41,799 nt of DNA from Actinoplanes sp. TBRC 11911 (GTDB lineage Bacteria; Actinomycetota; Actinomycetes; Mycobacteriales; Micromonosporaceae): assembly GCF_012933445.1 (NCBI RefSeq), contig NZ_JABBNC010000058.1, positions 1 through 41,799 of the forward strand, in the 5' to 3' direction. Both the position numbers and the translations under genes were made by a program. Of the stretch, positions 16,218 to 24,790 are shown one piece after another; within the stretch, counting starts at the first letter, position 1, and every line of letters starts with the position of its first letter. The notes under the pieces were generated by a model. It did not search any database and was not told where the DNA came from. It worked only from the letters and a program-made list of their open reading frames with translations.

Positions 16218-17347
16218 CGCGGCAGCGCCGCCAGGAAATCGGCGAACAGCGTTTCCGCGTGGGCACGCTGGGACTCCGAATGCGACATGACGACCTCCGT
16301 GACCTCTGCCGTCTCCGTGACCACGAACGAAAGCGGAACGAAGGGCGCGTGTGTGGGTAGCCAGTGGACCGAGGTCGCGCCGAACGACGGCGACGAGAAG
16401 CCGCTGAGGTTGACACGGCCGGGGTGCGAGATGAGCGCGGAGCATATGTAGCGGCCCTGCCGGAGGCTGTACCGGTCGACGGCGCGCAGGCCGGCACGCG
16501 CGAGTGGCAGCGGCAGCCGTCCGGCGACTCGTTCCGCCATGCCGAGGGCGAGCTCCTCGCGCCGCGCCATCTTGAGCAGCAGCCGCCGGTGTGCGCGTCG
16601 CCAGGACTCGCCGGCCTCGACGTCGAGAAACAGCGGCAGGCTGAGGTTGGCGGTCGACGAGACGTGGGGTGCGTGCCGTCGAAGGTCCACGGGAACCATG
16701 ATGCGAGCGGGGTTGCCGATCACCCGGGCCACGGCGACCGAGAGCCGGGCGACGAACCCCGGGAAGCGGCCCGGAAGCGTCCGGCGGATCCAGCCGAACC
16801 GCCCGGTGGGCGCCGCCGCACCGGCATCGGTCAGGGGTGACGACCAGGACATCGCCGGGTGCGTCCGTACCCGGCGTGGACCGAGCTCGTCGAGCAGAGT
16901 GCTCTCGGTAAGCACCGAGGCGGCCGGCTCCGGCCGCTCGCCGCGGAGCGCCCGGAAGACGTTGTCCACCCAGAGGAACGTGCCGCGGGCATCCATGACG
17001 GAATGATCGATGCGGAAGACGACGGTGGCCGGGTCGCCGTCCGCCAGGTAGATCTCGCTGGCGGGCCCGTGGTGCGGGTCCAGCGAGCGCCGCAGCGCAC
17101 TGTCGAGGCCGGTGACCAGCCGCACCGGCGAGGGACGGCCGGTGTCCGACCAGTAGCGGCCGCGCCGCACGAGCCGGGTGCCCGGTGTGGCGGCCGACGC
17201 GAGGGTTGCCGCCCGTTCCCACTCGTCGCGGTGCAACCGGCCCGCGCCGGTCACGACGAGCTGGATGACCTGGGGCGGACGGAGCTCGCTGACGGCCAGG
17301 TAGCCCCACTCGACCGGCGAGATCGCGCGATGACGGCGCGTCGTCAT
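16214..17347 (-). CDS. Condensation-domain-like acyltransferase
   Basis: A 377-residue stand-alone member of the chloramphenicol acetyltransferase-like/condensation superfamily. The catalytic motif is DHSVMDA at about residues 114-120: His115 corresponds to the catalytic second His of HHxxxDG and Asp119 is kept, while the first His and final Gly are changed. Such enzymes join an acyl-CoA or carrier-bound acyl group to an amine or alcohol (amide or ester). ATGA overlaps link it to both flanking ligase genes. It could attach an acyl or aminoacyl unit to the product scaffold. No N-terminal signal or membrane segment is evident. Family placement is moderate; function is inferred. Confidence 0.72.
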   Translation of the reverse strand: MTTRRHRAISPVEWGYLAVSELRPPQVIQLVVTGAGRLHRDEWERAATLASAATPGTRLVRRGRYWSDTGRPSPVRLVTGLDSALRRSLDPHHGPASEIYLADGDPATVVFRIDHSVMDARGTFLWVDNVFRALRGERPEPAASVLTESTLLDELGPRRVRTHPAMSWSSPLTDAGAAAPTGRFGWIRRTLPGRFPGFVARLSVAVARVIGNPARIMVPVDLRRHAPHVSSTANLSLPLFLDVEAGESWRRAHRRLLLKMARREELALGMAERVAGRLPLPLARAGLRAVDRYSLRQGRYICSALISHPGRVNLSGFSSPSFGATSVHWLPTHAPFVPLSFVVTETAEVTEVVMSHSESQRAHAETLFADFLAALPR

Positions 17348-18924
17348 CGGCGGTCCCCTTTCCGCGCGGCCCAGACGGCCAGCCGCTCGTGATCGATCTT
17401 GGCGTTGTGGCGAGGATCGACCGGAAACGACGGATGAAAGAGGAATCGGTCGATTCCCTTGGTCACCGGATGCCGCTCGGCGAGCTCGGTGAGCTCCCGC
17501 ACGATGCGAGGACGGTCACCGGCGCCACGGCGCAGCTCGATACAGACGACCGGGCGGCGGCCTACCCCGACCAACGCGCTGCGGCGTACGTCGGGGTGCG
17601 CGTCGAACACGCCCTCGCATTGCACCGTGTACAACGGCCCGGCGTCGGTGCGCACAATGTCTCGCTTGCGGCCGCACAGCCACACCCGGCCGGCTTCGTC
17701 GATCCGGCCGACGTCCCCGGTGCGGTGCCAGACCCGGGAGCCGTCGGCGATCTTGTGGTCCCGGTCGGCCGAGGCCGGCGTCGTGTAGTGGCGGCTCACC
17801 GCGGGGCCGCTGACCACGATCTCGCCAATCTCGCCGTCCGGCAGGGGCTCGGCCCGCGACCAGTCGGGCAGTGGCACGTCGACAGCGCGGATGACACGCA
17901 GCGAGACGCCGTTCACCGGCCTGCCCACGCACGTTCCCGCGCCGGTTCGGGTGTCGTCCCAGGTCCTCTCGCGGAGCTCGGCGATCTCGATGGTGGTGAT
18001 CGGCACGACTTCCGTGGCGCCGTACGCGACGGTGATGCGGGTGCCGGACGGAGCGAGCTTGGCTTCCAGCATCGCCATGCTCTCGGGCGAGGCCGGGGCT
18101 CCGCCGGTGATGACGCGTCGCAGCGAGCGAAGACGCCGGTCACCCGCGCTCGCGTGGCGGGCGAGCGGGTCGAGAAGGGCTGGTGAACCGAACATCACCG
18201 TGGCCCCGAACCGTTCGACCGCCTCGGCCAGGAGAGCCGGGTCGGTCCGGGCGATGCGGCCGTAGTCGATGTCGGGAAAGACACAGGTCGCGCCGGCCAG
18301 CAGGTGCGTGAGGCCGAACGACAGCGACGTGGCGAGGCAGATATCCGAGGCGTCGTGGCCGAAACGGCCGTCGCTCGCGTGCGCCAGCGTCGCGTCCAGC
18401 AACTCGTAGGTGAACTCGACGCCCTTGGCCGGTCCGGTGCTTCCGGTCGTGAAGGCGATCAGCAACGGGTCCCCGGCCTCGACCACCGCCTCGGCGGCCG
18501 GGGCCGCCGAGGCACCGGACCGGCGAGTCCTGACCGTGACCACTGAACGCAGGCCGCGGAAGGTACGGCGGTACAGCAGCCGGATGAGGTGGGCCGCCGG
18601 AACACCGACGAAGGCCTCGGCACCCGTGGTGCGGTAGCTGTAGAGCATCCGGCCCAGCCCCATGCCGGGGTCCACGACGACCGGCACCGCGCCCAGCTTG
18701 AACAGGGCGAACAGGACGGCGACCAGTTCCGGCCGGACGGGCACCATCACGATGGTGCGGGTGCCGCGGCCGATGCCGGCCGCGGACAGCCGCGCGGCGT
18801 GCTCGTCGATTCTTGCGACCAGCCCCGGATAGGTCTCGGTCCGGCCGCCGGAGAAGATCAGCGCCGGCTTCGCGTCACCGAATTCCTGCGCGTGGCGCCG
18901 GAGCAGGTCGTACGGCCGGTTCAC
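17344..18924 (-). CDS. oleC: OleC-like beta-lactone synthetase
   Basis: A 526-residue ANL-superfamily enzyme that strongly resembles OleC of long-chain olefin biosynthesis, which adenylates a beta-hydroxy acid and closes it to a beta-lactone. OleC-like features by eye are FALFKLGAVPVVVDPGM, the P-loop FTTGSTGPAKG (about 158-168), FGSPALLDPLARH, PYGATE-like VAYGATEVVP, WLCGRKRDIV and the C-terminal HPSFPVDPRHNAKI. GTG at 18924 overlaps the P450 stop (GTGA). The usual OleD reductase and OleB hydrolase are absent here, so the lactone, if made, may be kept as product. The symbol marks homology only. Confidence 0.87.
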   Translation of the reverse strand: MNRPYDLLRRHAQEFGDAKPALIFSGGRTETYPGLVARIDEHAARLSAAGIGRGTRTIVMVPVRPELVAVLFALFKLGAVPVVVDPGMGLGRMLYSYRTTGAEAFVGVPAAHLIRLLYRRTFRGLRSVVTVRTRRSGASAAPAAEAVVEAGDPLLIAFTTGSTGPAKGVEFTYELLDATLAHASDGRFGHDASDICLATSLSFGLTHLLAGATCVFPDIDYGRIARTDPALLAEAVERFGATVMFGSPALLDPLARHASAGDRRLRSLRRVITGGAPASPESMAMLEAKLAPSGTRITVAYGATEVVPITTIEIAELRERTWDDTRTGAGTCVGRPVNGVSLRVIRAVDVPLPDWSRAEPLPDGEIGEIVVSGPAVSRHYTTPASADRDHKIADGSRVWHRTGDVGRIDEAGRVWLCGRKRDIVRTDAGPLYTVQCEGVFDAHPDVRRSALVGVGRRPVVCIELRRGAGDRPRIVRELTELAERHPVTKGIDRFLFHPSFPVDPRHNAKIDHERLAVWAARKGDRR

Positions 18925-20006
18925 GCCGTCCCGGCCCGCAGCCGCAGCGCCGCCCAACCGGGAAAGGCGGCCCGCCGGTCGGCCCGCGCCCGCACCACCA
19001 CCGGGCGGTACGGCGCCAGCATGGCCAGCGCGTCGGCGAGCTGCGTGCGCGCCAGCAATGCTCCGGGACAGGTGTGCGGCCCGGCGCCGAAGATCAGATG
19101 CGAGACCCGCGACGGCCGCGGATTCCCGGGGTCGGGCCCGATCCGGTACGACTCGGCGGCGTGCCGGTTCACCAGGAAGAGCCGGTCGCCCTGGTGGACC
19201 GGGCACCGCCCGATCGTGCCGTCGGCGGCGGCCGCCCGGGGCAGCATCGGGGTCGGGGCGATCACCCGCAGCAGCTCGTCCACCAAGGCGTCGCGGGTGC
19301 CCGGGTCGGCGGCATGCCCCCAGAGGCCCTCGTCCGCGCACCACGCGACCGCGCGCGGCAGTGCCGCCATCATCGTGGTCGTCGCGGCGATGGCCGTGAC
19401 ACCGGCCATGCCCTGATCGAGGGTGGAGGCGTTCACCAGGCCGAACAGCCGCGCCACCGCCGCTCGCGTGGACCGGCGCGGACCTCGGCGGCCGAAGCTG
19501 AGGATCTCGTCGCGGATCGTCCGCGAGGCGGCGTCGGCGGCGGCGACGGCCAACGACTCGCCGCCGCCCGGCAGGCCGAGCAACGCGGCCGCGGTGACAC
19601 TGGCGACCTCACGCGTCGCGCCCACCACATCGATGGCCTTTCCGTCGGCGAGCGGCGCCGACCTGCGGCGCAACACCTCCAGCCAGAGGGGACGAACCCG
19701 GGCGACCCCATCGGATCCGAAAAGCTGCGCCGCGGCGCGCCGGCTTTCCCGATGACCCGCGTGGTCCTCGTTGAACAGCTGCCGCCCCTGCGACAGCAGA
19801 TCGGCGCTGCCGCCGGTGGTGCCCTTGGCCGTCCGGTCGATCGGCAGGCGGGTCAACGCCTCCCGGTACTCGTCGGTCCCGTTGACGATCACCGTGCGGC
19901 CGATGCGCAGGACCGTGCGGCGGCGAGCGATCGCCAGCATCATGAACAGGATGGGATGGCTGCGGAGATAGACCCGGCGGTCACGGCGGCGGGCGCGGTT
20001 CGTCAC
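18921..20006 (-). CDS. Cytochrome P450
   Basis: A 361-residue soluble bacterial P450. The heme-thiolate loop is FGAGPHTCPG with Cys313, and the ExxR pair is Glu244-Arg247. The I-helix segment AGVTAIAATTTMM keeps the Thr but has Ala where the acidic residue of the AGxDT motif usually stands, so oxygen activation may differ. It is shorter than most P450s (about 400), mainly at the N terminus. GTG at 20006 is preferred: GGAGAAGG lies just upstream and it overlaps the ketosynthase stop as GTGA, like other junctions here; ATG at 20018 lacks a ribosome site. Redox partners are not encoded nearby. Probably oxidises the operon's product or intermediate. Confidence 0.9.
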   Translation of the reverse strand: MTNRARRRDRRVYLRSHPILFMMLAIARRRTVLRIGRTVIVNGTDEYREALTRLPIDRTAKGTTGGSADLLSQGRQLFNEDHAGHRESRRAAAQLFGSDGVARVRPLWLEVLRRRSAPLADGKAIDVVGATREVASVTAAALLGLPGGGESLAVAAADAASRTIRDEILSFGRRGPRRSTRAAVARLFGLVNASTLDQGMAGVTAIAATTTMMAALPRAVAWCADEGLWGHAADPGTRDALVDELLRVIAPTPMLPRAAAADGTIGRCPVHQGDRLFLVNRHAAESYRIGPDPGNPRPSRVSHLIFGAGPHTCPGALLARTQLADALAMLAPYRPVVVRARADRRAAFPGWAALRLRAGTA

Positions 20007-20980
20007 GCCTTCTCCCATTCCATGGTCATGACGCTGATGCCGCCGCCCAATCCCACAAACAGGACCTTCGCCCCGGACGGCAGGTCGTCGAAGACGCGGG
20101 CGAGTTGCACGCCGAGCGTCGCGCTGGCCATGTTGCCGAGTTCCGGGAGCGTCAGCACCAGCTTCTCCGGGGGTACGCCGGCCGCCTCGACGAACTGATT
20201 GAGATAGGGCAAGGTCACCTGGTGCACGAGCACCTTGGCGTAGTGACCCCAGTCGAAGGCGGTAACGATGGTCCGGGCGACCTTCTCGAAGATGTCGCGC
20301 AGCTCGGCGCCGTCACCGTAGAAGTAGGTGTGCTCGTCACCGCGCGGGTGCTGGGAGCCGGCGCCGGCGATGCCGCCCACCTCCCAATATTCGGAGAAGG
20401 TGTCGGTTTGGATCCGGCCGATGCCCCCGCTGGTGACCTCCTCGATCAGCAGTGCCGCCCCGCCGTCGCCGAACGTGTAGCCGGCGAAGGAATCCTTGGC
20501 CTGCTCGACGCTGTCCGGCTGCCAGCGCATGGCTCGCGTCGGTGTCTCCCCGGACACCACCAGCACCCGCCGCGCCCGATCGGCGAGGATCAACGCTCGT
20601 GCCACGTCGATGCCGTTGAGGAGGCTGTTGCAGGCGTTGTTGATGTCGAAAACGTGCGCCGAGGTGCCCAGTTCGGCCTGGACGATGTGCGCGGTGGCCG
20701 GCTCGGCACGGTCGCGTGACGCCGAGGCGAAGATCAGCACATCGACGTCCGGCCCGTCCGGAACGTCGCGAAGCAGGGATCGGGCCGCCCGGACCGCGAG
20801 AGTCGACGCCTGCTCGTCGGGCCGGGCGACACGGCGCCGCCGGATCCCCGTCGCCCGCTCGAACACACCCCGCCGAAGCGGCAAGCCGCTGGCCGAGACC
20901 ACCTGGTCCTGCAGTTCCTCGGTGGTCACCACGCGTTCCGGCAGACTCGCGGCCGCGCCGACAATCCCCACACGTCTCAT
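20003..20980 (-). CDS. OleA-like ketosynthase III
   Basis: A 325-residue thiolase-fold condensing enzyme of the KAS III/OleA type. The catalytic triad is Cys117 (DINNACNSLLNG), His253 (LVHQVTL) and Asn283 (LGNMASAT). SRDRAEPATA holds Glu93, matching the general-base Glu of OleA that supports non-decarboxylative Claisen condensation of two acyl thioesters to a beta-keto acid. ATG at 20980 starts the Rossmann-like MRRVGIVGAA; an upstream frame to 21121 lies in the leader. It is the first gene of the operon; its Shine-Dalgarno lies in one arm of an 11-bp inverted repeat. The OleC-like gene two steps downstream supports an OleA role rather than FabH. Confidence 0.87.
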   Translation of the reverse strand: MRRVGIVGAAASLPERVVTTEELQDQVVSASGLPLRRGVFERATGIRRRRVARPDEQASTLAVRAARSLLRDVPDGPDVDVLIFASASRDRAEPATAHIVQAELGTSAHVFDINNACNSLLNGIDVARALILADRARRVLVVSGETPTRAMRWQPDSVEQAKDSFAGYTFGDGGAALLIEEVTSGGIGRIQTDTFSEYWEVGGIAGAGSQHPRGDEHTYFYGDGAELRDIFEKVARTIVTAFDWGHYAKVLVHQVTLPYLNQFVEAAGVPPEKLVLTLPELGNMASATLGVQLARVFDDLPSGAKVLFVGLGGGISVMTMEWEKA

Positions 20981-20987
20981 GCTTAGC

Positions 20988-21028
20988 GTAGCCTTCCGAG
21001 CACTCCATCGTGGATTCCGGAAGGCTAC
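20988..21028 (-). promoter_or_regulatory. Leader inverted repeat sequestering the ketosynthase RBS
   Basis: Perfect 11-bp inverted repeat GTAGCCTTCCG / CGGAAGGCTAC (20988-20998 and 21018-21028, 19-nt loop). On the mRNA (minus) strand the 3' arm contains GGAAGG, the only Shine-Dalgarno-like sequence, 11 nt before the ATG. It may act as an RNA switch or as a DNA operator for an unknown regulator. Confidence 0.55.
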
Positions 21029-21148
21029 CCACGACAAGGTCGGCTGAGCATAGGACACAAGCCACAGAGAATTTCGTACGGGAATTGAACTACGTAACGC
21101 GCAGATCAGTCCTGAATGCATTCACCCCGGCGGCCGATAACGCAAAAG

Positions 21149-22015
21149 CTAACGTTTTCCGGCGTACTTCTGCAGATATTGATTGACCTGCGAGAGGTTG
21201 TAGCGGCCGCTGTCCTCGGCCCGTTCCTCCCAGGCGAACACGCACACCGTCGCGATGCCGTCGAAGCCCACCTCGGTCAGCGTGCGGAAGAACAGGTCCC
21301 AGTCGACCTCGCCCTGGCCGATGTCCAGGTGCTGGTGGACGCGTGCGGTGGAGCCCGGCGGATTCACGATGTACCGCAGGCCGGACGATCCACGATGGTC
21401 GAACGAGTCGGCGATGTGCACCTGGGTGAGCAGCGGCCCCGCGTACCGCATCACCGCGGCCAGATCGCCGCCCTGGTGGAACGTGTGCGGCGCGCAGTAC
21501 AGGAAGGACACCAGATCCGAGTTGATGCCGCGGACCAGGTTCACCCCGGCGATGCCGTCCTCCACGAAGTCGTCCGGATGCGGTTCCAGGACGAGCCGTA
21601 CGTCTTCACGCTCAAATATCGGTAAAAGTTCGTCCATAGACCGCCAAAACGCCGCCTCGGACGACGACGGGTGCGACGGGCGGCCGTTGAACTCCGAGTT
21701 CATCACCCGCACATCGAGGTCGACGGCGATCTGAATGGCCCGTTTCCAATATCGCACCGCGGCCTGCCGCTCGTCCTCGGAAGGACCGGACCAGCGGTAG
21801 AGCGGCAGCACCGACGCGATCTCCACCTGGGCCGCCGAGAGGGCCTTCTTGAACGCCGCCACCTCCGCCGACGACACCCGGGGGTGCAGGAAGAACGGCA
21901 GGAAATCGTCCCGTGGCGACATCTCGATGTAGTGGTATCCGAGGTCCGCCACCACCCGCGGCAGGTCCAGCAACGGCACGTTGCGCAGCATGTACGGATC
22001 GAGGGCGATCTTCAC
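21149..22015 (-). CDS. iolH: IolH-like inositol-catabolism TIM barrel
   Basis: A 288-residue sugar phosphate isomerase/epimerase-type TIM barrel. It matches the IolH group by its start (VKIALDPYMLRNV) and the segments SSGLRYIVNPPGS, HQHLDIGQGEVDWD and FDGIATVCVFAWEERA. IolH lies in iol operons but its exact reaction is not settled. GTG at 22015 overlaps the iolG stop (GTGA), fixing the start; the longer upstream frame lies inside iolG. It is the last gene of the iol operon, 168 bp before the start of the biosynthetic operon on the same strand. No clear terminator was seen in that gap. Confidence 0.85.
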   Translation of the reverse strand: MKIALDPYMLRNVPLLDLPRVVADLGYHYIEMSPRDDFLPFFLHPRVSSAEVAAFKKALSAAQVEIASVLPLYRWSGPSEDERQAAVRYWKRAIQIAVDLDVRVMNSEFNGRPSHPSSSEAAFWRSMDELLPIFEREDVRLVLEPHPDDFVEDGIAGVNLVRGINSDLVSFLYCAPHTFHQGGDLAAVMRYAGPLLTQVHIADSFDHRGSSGLRYIVNPPGSTARVHQHLDIGQGEVDWDLFFRTLTEVGFDGIATVCVFAWEERAEDSGRYNLSQVNQYLQKYAGKR

Positions 22016-23022
22016 GACGACTCCAGGTAGAGCTTGGGCTTCTCGGCGAGCGACACCGTCACCCGCTCTCCGCTGCGTAACGCGTCGACGCCGGCGTCCG
22101 AGGCCACGGCCGCCGCGTAGCCGTCCCACGCGCTGGGCCCGAGCGGACGGCCACCGCCGGCGATCGCGTGGATCCACTCCTGGAATTCCACGTCGTACGC
22201 CTGCAGGAATCGTTCGCGCCAGTCGGCCGGCACCGGCGTCGAGTTCTGTCCGTCCCGGCGTACGGAAAGGGGGTGGGGTGAGCCGAGCGATGCCGTGCCG
22301 TCCTCCCCCACGATCTCGCCGCGGATGTCGTACCCGTACCGGATGTTGACCGAGACCTCGACGTCGACCAGGACCTCGTTGTCCATCTCGAGCAGCACGA
22401 ACAGCGGATCCTGCAGCTCACCGCCGTGCCGGTTGCGGCGCGGCTCCAGCACCCGCACGGCCGCGATCTCGGCGCCGAACATCCAGCGCACCATGTCGAG
22501 CTCGTGCACCGCCGAGTCGGTGATCGCCATCTCCTTCGTGAAGAACGACGGCACGCTCGCGTTGCGGTGCGCGCAGTGCATCATCAGCGGCGTGCCGATG
22601 TCGCCGCGGTCGAGGGCCATCTTGAGCGCGCGGTAGGCGAAGTCGTAGCGGCGCATATAACCCACCTGCACAAGCCGATTCCCGTACGCCACCTCGGCCT
22701 CGACGATGCGCTGGCACGCCTCCCGGGTGGTGGCCAGCGGCTTCTCGCAGAAGACCGGCTTGCCCGCCGCGATCGACGCCAGCACGTACTCCTCGTGCGT
22801 CGGCCCCCAGGAGCACACCACCACCGCGTCCACCTCGGGCGAGGCGATCAGTGAAGCGCCGTCGGGGAAGACCGACGCCCCGATGCGAGCGCCGATCTCG
22901 CCGGCCACCGCCGCGTCCACGTCGGTGACCGCGGTGACCTCGACGCCGGACAGCACCGAGGTCATCCGCCGGATGTGGTCCTGGCCGATCATGCCGGTTC
23001 CGATCACCCCGACCCGGATCAT
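22012..23022 (-). CDS. iolG: myo-Inositol 2-dehydrogenase
   Basis: A 336-residue Gfo/Idh/MocA oxidoreductase that oxidises myo-inositol to 2-keto-myo-inositol (scyllo-inosose) with NAD+, the first intracellular step of the pathway. The NAD-binding motif GVIGTGMIGQDH is at residues 5-16, CEKPLA lies near residue 95, and DSAVHELDMV carries the catalytic Asp/His pair. ATGA overlaps the iolE-like stop and GTGA overlaps the iolH start. Operon context makes the inositol assignment strong, although the family has broad cyclitol specificity. Confidence 0.9.
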   Translation of the reverse strand: MIRVGVIGTGMIGQDHIRRMTSVLSGVEVTAVTDVDAAVAGEIGARIGASVFPDGASLIASPEVDAVVVCSWGPTHEEYVLASIAAGKPVFCEKPLATTREACQRIVEAEVAYGNRLVQVGYMRRYDFAYRALKMALDRGDIGTPLMMHCAHRNASVPSFFTKEMAITDSAVHELDMVRWMFGAEIAAVRVLEPRRNRHGGELQDPLFVLLEMDNEVLVDVEVSVNIRYGYDIRGEIVGEDGTASLGSPHPLSVRRDGQNSTPVPADWRERFLQAYDVEFQEWIHAIAGGGRPLGPSAWDGYAAAVASDAGVDALRSGERVTVSLAEKPKLYLESS

Positions 23023-23933
23023 GCCCGTACTCCGATTCCGCAGTCGCGCAGGTAGGACCGGGTGCGCGCGGCCACCCCCGCGGGGATGTCGAAGTCCACC
23101 GGGTACATGTCCTGCTCGACGATGACGAACGTGTCGGTGCCCCGCTTGTCGAGCGCCCGCACCACCGACGGGATCTCCGGCACCCCGGCCGGCGGCTCAC
23201 AGCTCACGCCGAGCGCCACCGCCTGCCCGAACGCGAGGTCCTCGCCCCGCGCCCGGGTGATGATCGCCGGATCCATCTGTTTGATGTGCAGATAGCCGAT
23301 GCGGTCCGGGTGGTCCTCGATCAGGTGGGCCGCCTCCCCACCCCCGTACGCGAGATGGCCGGTGTCCAGGCAGAGCGAGACGAACCGGGGATCCGTCTCG
23401 GCGAGGAGCCGGTCGATCTGCGGCCGGGTCTCCACGTAGCTGTCCGCGTGGTGGTGGAACTGAAGCCGCAGCCCGTACTCCTCGGCCAGAGCGCGCCCGA
23501 GGTCGCTGGTGCTGCGGATCAGCGTCTTCCACCCGTCGTCGTCGAGCGTGCCCGGCTCCAGGTAGGCGCCGGTCACGTCGTCGCGATAGCCCGGGACCGG
23601 CACGAACACCAGGTCGTGGGCGCCGAGCGCGGCGGTGAGCTCGGCGACCGGACGGGTCTTGGACAGGATCTCGGCGAACTCCCCGGCCCGGTGCAGCCCG
23701 CTGTATCCGTGCATCGTCCCGCCGGACACCCGCAGGTTGCGACTCGCCAGCTCGTCGGCGAGCCGGGCCGGGTCGGTAGGCAGATAGCCGTACGGACCGA
23801 GCTCCAGCCACTCGTAGCCGACCCCGGACAGCTCGTCGAGGAAGCGCTGCCACGGTGTCTGCCGCGGGTCGTCGGCGAACCAGACGCCCCACGAGTCGGG
23901 ACAGGAGCCCAGCCGCAAATTCGGTCTTGTCAC
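23019..23933 (-). CDS. iolE: IolE-like inosose dehydratase
   Basis: A 304-residue TIM barrel of the IolE/MocC group, expected to dehydrate 2-keto-myo-inositol to 3D-(3,5/4)-trihydroxycyclohexane-1,2-dione. Visible are the N-terminal GSCPDSWGVWF, the metal-site segments LQFHHHADSYVE and LCLDTGHLAYGGG, and YLHIKQMDP. GTG at 23933 overlaps the ATPase stop (GTGA), and its own stop overlaps iolG (ATGA). IolI-type inosose isomerase is the main alternative, but length and the order next to iolG favour IolE. Confidence 0.82.
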   Translation of the reverse strand: MTRPNLRLGSCPDSWGVWFADDPRQTPWQRFLDELSGVGYEWLELGPYGYLPTDPARLADELASRNLRVSGGTMHGYSGLHRAGEFAEILSKTRPVAELTAALGAHDLVFVPVPGYRDDVTGAYLEPGTLDDDGWKTLIRSTSDLGRALAEEYGLRLQFHHHADSYVETRPQIDRLLAETDPRFVSLCLDTGHLAYGGGEAAHLIEDHPDRIGYLHIKQMDPAIITRARGEDLAFGQAVALGVSCEPPAGVPEIPSVVRALDKRGTDTFVIVEQDMYPVDFDIPAGVAARTRSYLRDCGIGVRA

Positions 23934-24790
23934 GACTTTTCCCCTGAAGACCCTGAAGAGATGCGGTCGATGCCCAATTCGTGAACCTCCTCGCCGAGCA
24001 TCTTCGCGGCCGCCGCGGAATCGGCGCCCGCGTTCTGCAGCTCGTGGCTGAGCTCCTCCAGCTCCGCGCCGCCGGCCATCAAGGCCGTCAGCTCGTCGCG
24101 GGTGATCTCGCTCTTGCGGTAGTAGCCGAGGCTCTGCCCGCGCTTGAGCAGCAGGAACCGGTCGCCGACCGGGTACGCGTGATGCGGGTTGTGGGTGATG
24201 AAGATGACGCCGAGCCCACGTTCACGGGCCTGGATGATGTACCGCAGCACGACACCGGACTGCTTGACACCGAGGGCGGCGGTGGGCTCGTCGAGGATCA
24301 GCACCTTCGCACCGAAGTAGACGGCCCGCGAGATCGCCACGCACTGCCGCTCGCCGCCGGAGAGCGTCCCGATCGGCTGGTCGACGTCGCGCAGGTCGAT
24401 GCCCATGTCGAGCAGTTCCTTCTTGGTGGTGCGCCGCATGAAGTCGATGTTCATGAACAGCCCCTTCTTGACCTCGTTGCCGAGGAAGAAGTTGCGCCAC
24501 ACCGGCATCAGCGGAACCACTGCCAGGTCCTGGTAGACCGTGGCGATGCCGTGGTCGAGGGCGTCGCGCGGCGAGCTGAACTGCACCTCGCCGCCCTCCA
24601 CCTCGTACGTGCCGTGGCTGTGCTGGTGCAGACCCGCGATGATCTTGATGAGCGTGGACTTGCCGGCGCCGTTGTCGCCGAGCACGCAGGTCACCTCGCC
24701 GGCGCCCACCTCCAGGTTCACGCCGGTCAGCGCGATGATGTTGCCGTAGTTCTTGCCCGCGTCGGTCAGGCGGACCAAAGGAGTCGTCAC
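23930..24790 (-). CDS. Inositol/sugar ABC transporter ATP-binding protein
   Basis: A 286-residue single-domain ATPase for the adjacent permease. Walker A is GDNGAGKST, the signature is LSGGERQCVAISRA, Walker B is VLILDEP, and the switch His lies in FITHN. RbsA/IatA-type importers normally have two fused ATPase domains of about 500 residues; this one has a single domain, as in FrcA-like systems, and so must act as a homodimer. The C-terminal tail (AGADSAAAAKMLGEEVHELG) is an unusual acidic helix. GTG overlaps the permease stop. Substrate inferred from the iol operon. Confidence 0.9.
   Translation of the reverse strand: MTTPLVRLTDAGKNYGNIIALTGVNLEVGAGEVTCVLGDNGAGKSTLIKIIAGLHQHSHGTYEVEGGEVQFSSPRDALDHGIATVYQDLAVVPLMPVWRNFFLGNEVKKGLFMNIDFMRRTTKKELLDMGIDLRDVDQPIGTLSGGERQCVAISRAVYFGAKVLILDEPTAALGVKQSGVVLRYIIQARERGLGVIFITHNPHHAYPVGDRFLLLKRGQSLGYYRKSEITRDELTALMAGGAELEELSHELQNAGADSAAAAKMLGEEVHELGIDRISSGSSGEKS

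Noticed and set aside
21113..21124. 12-bp palindrome TGAATGCATTCA in the iol/biosynthesis gap
   Set aside because: Single short palindrome with no second copy or promoter relation; chance cannot be excluded.
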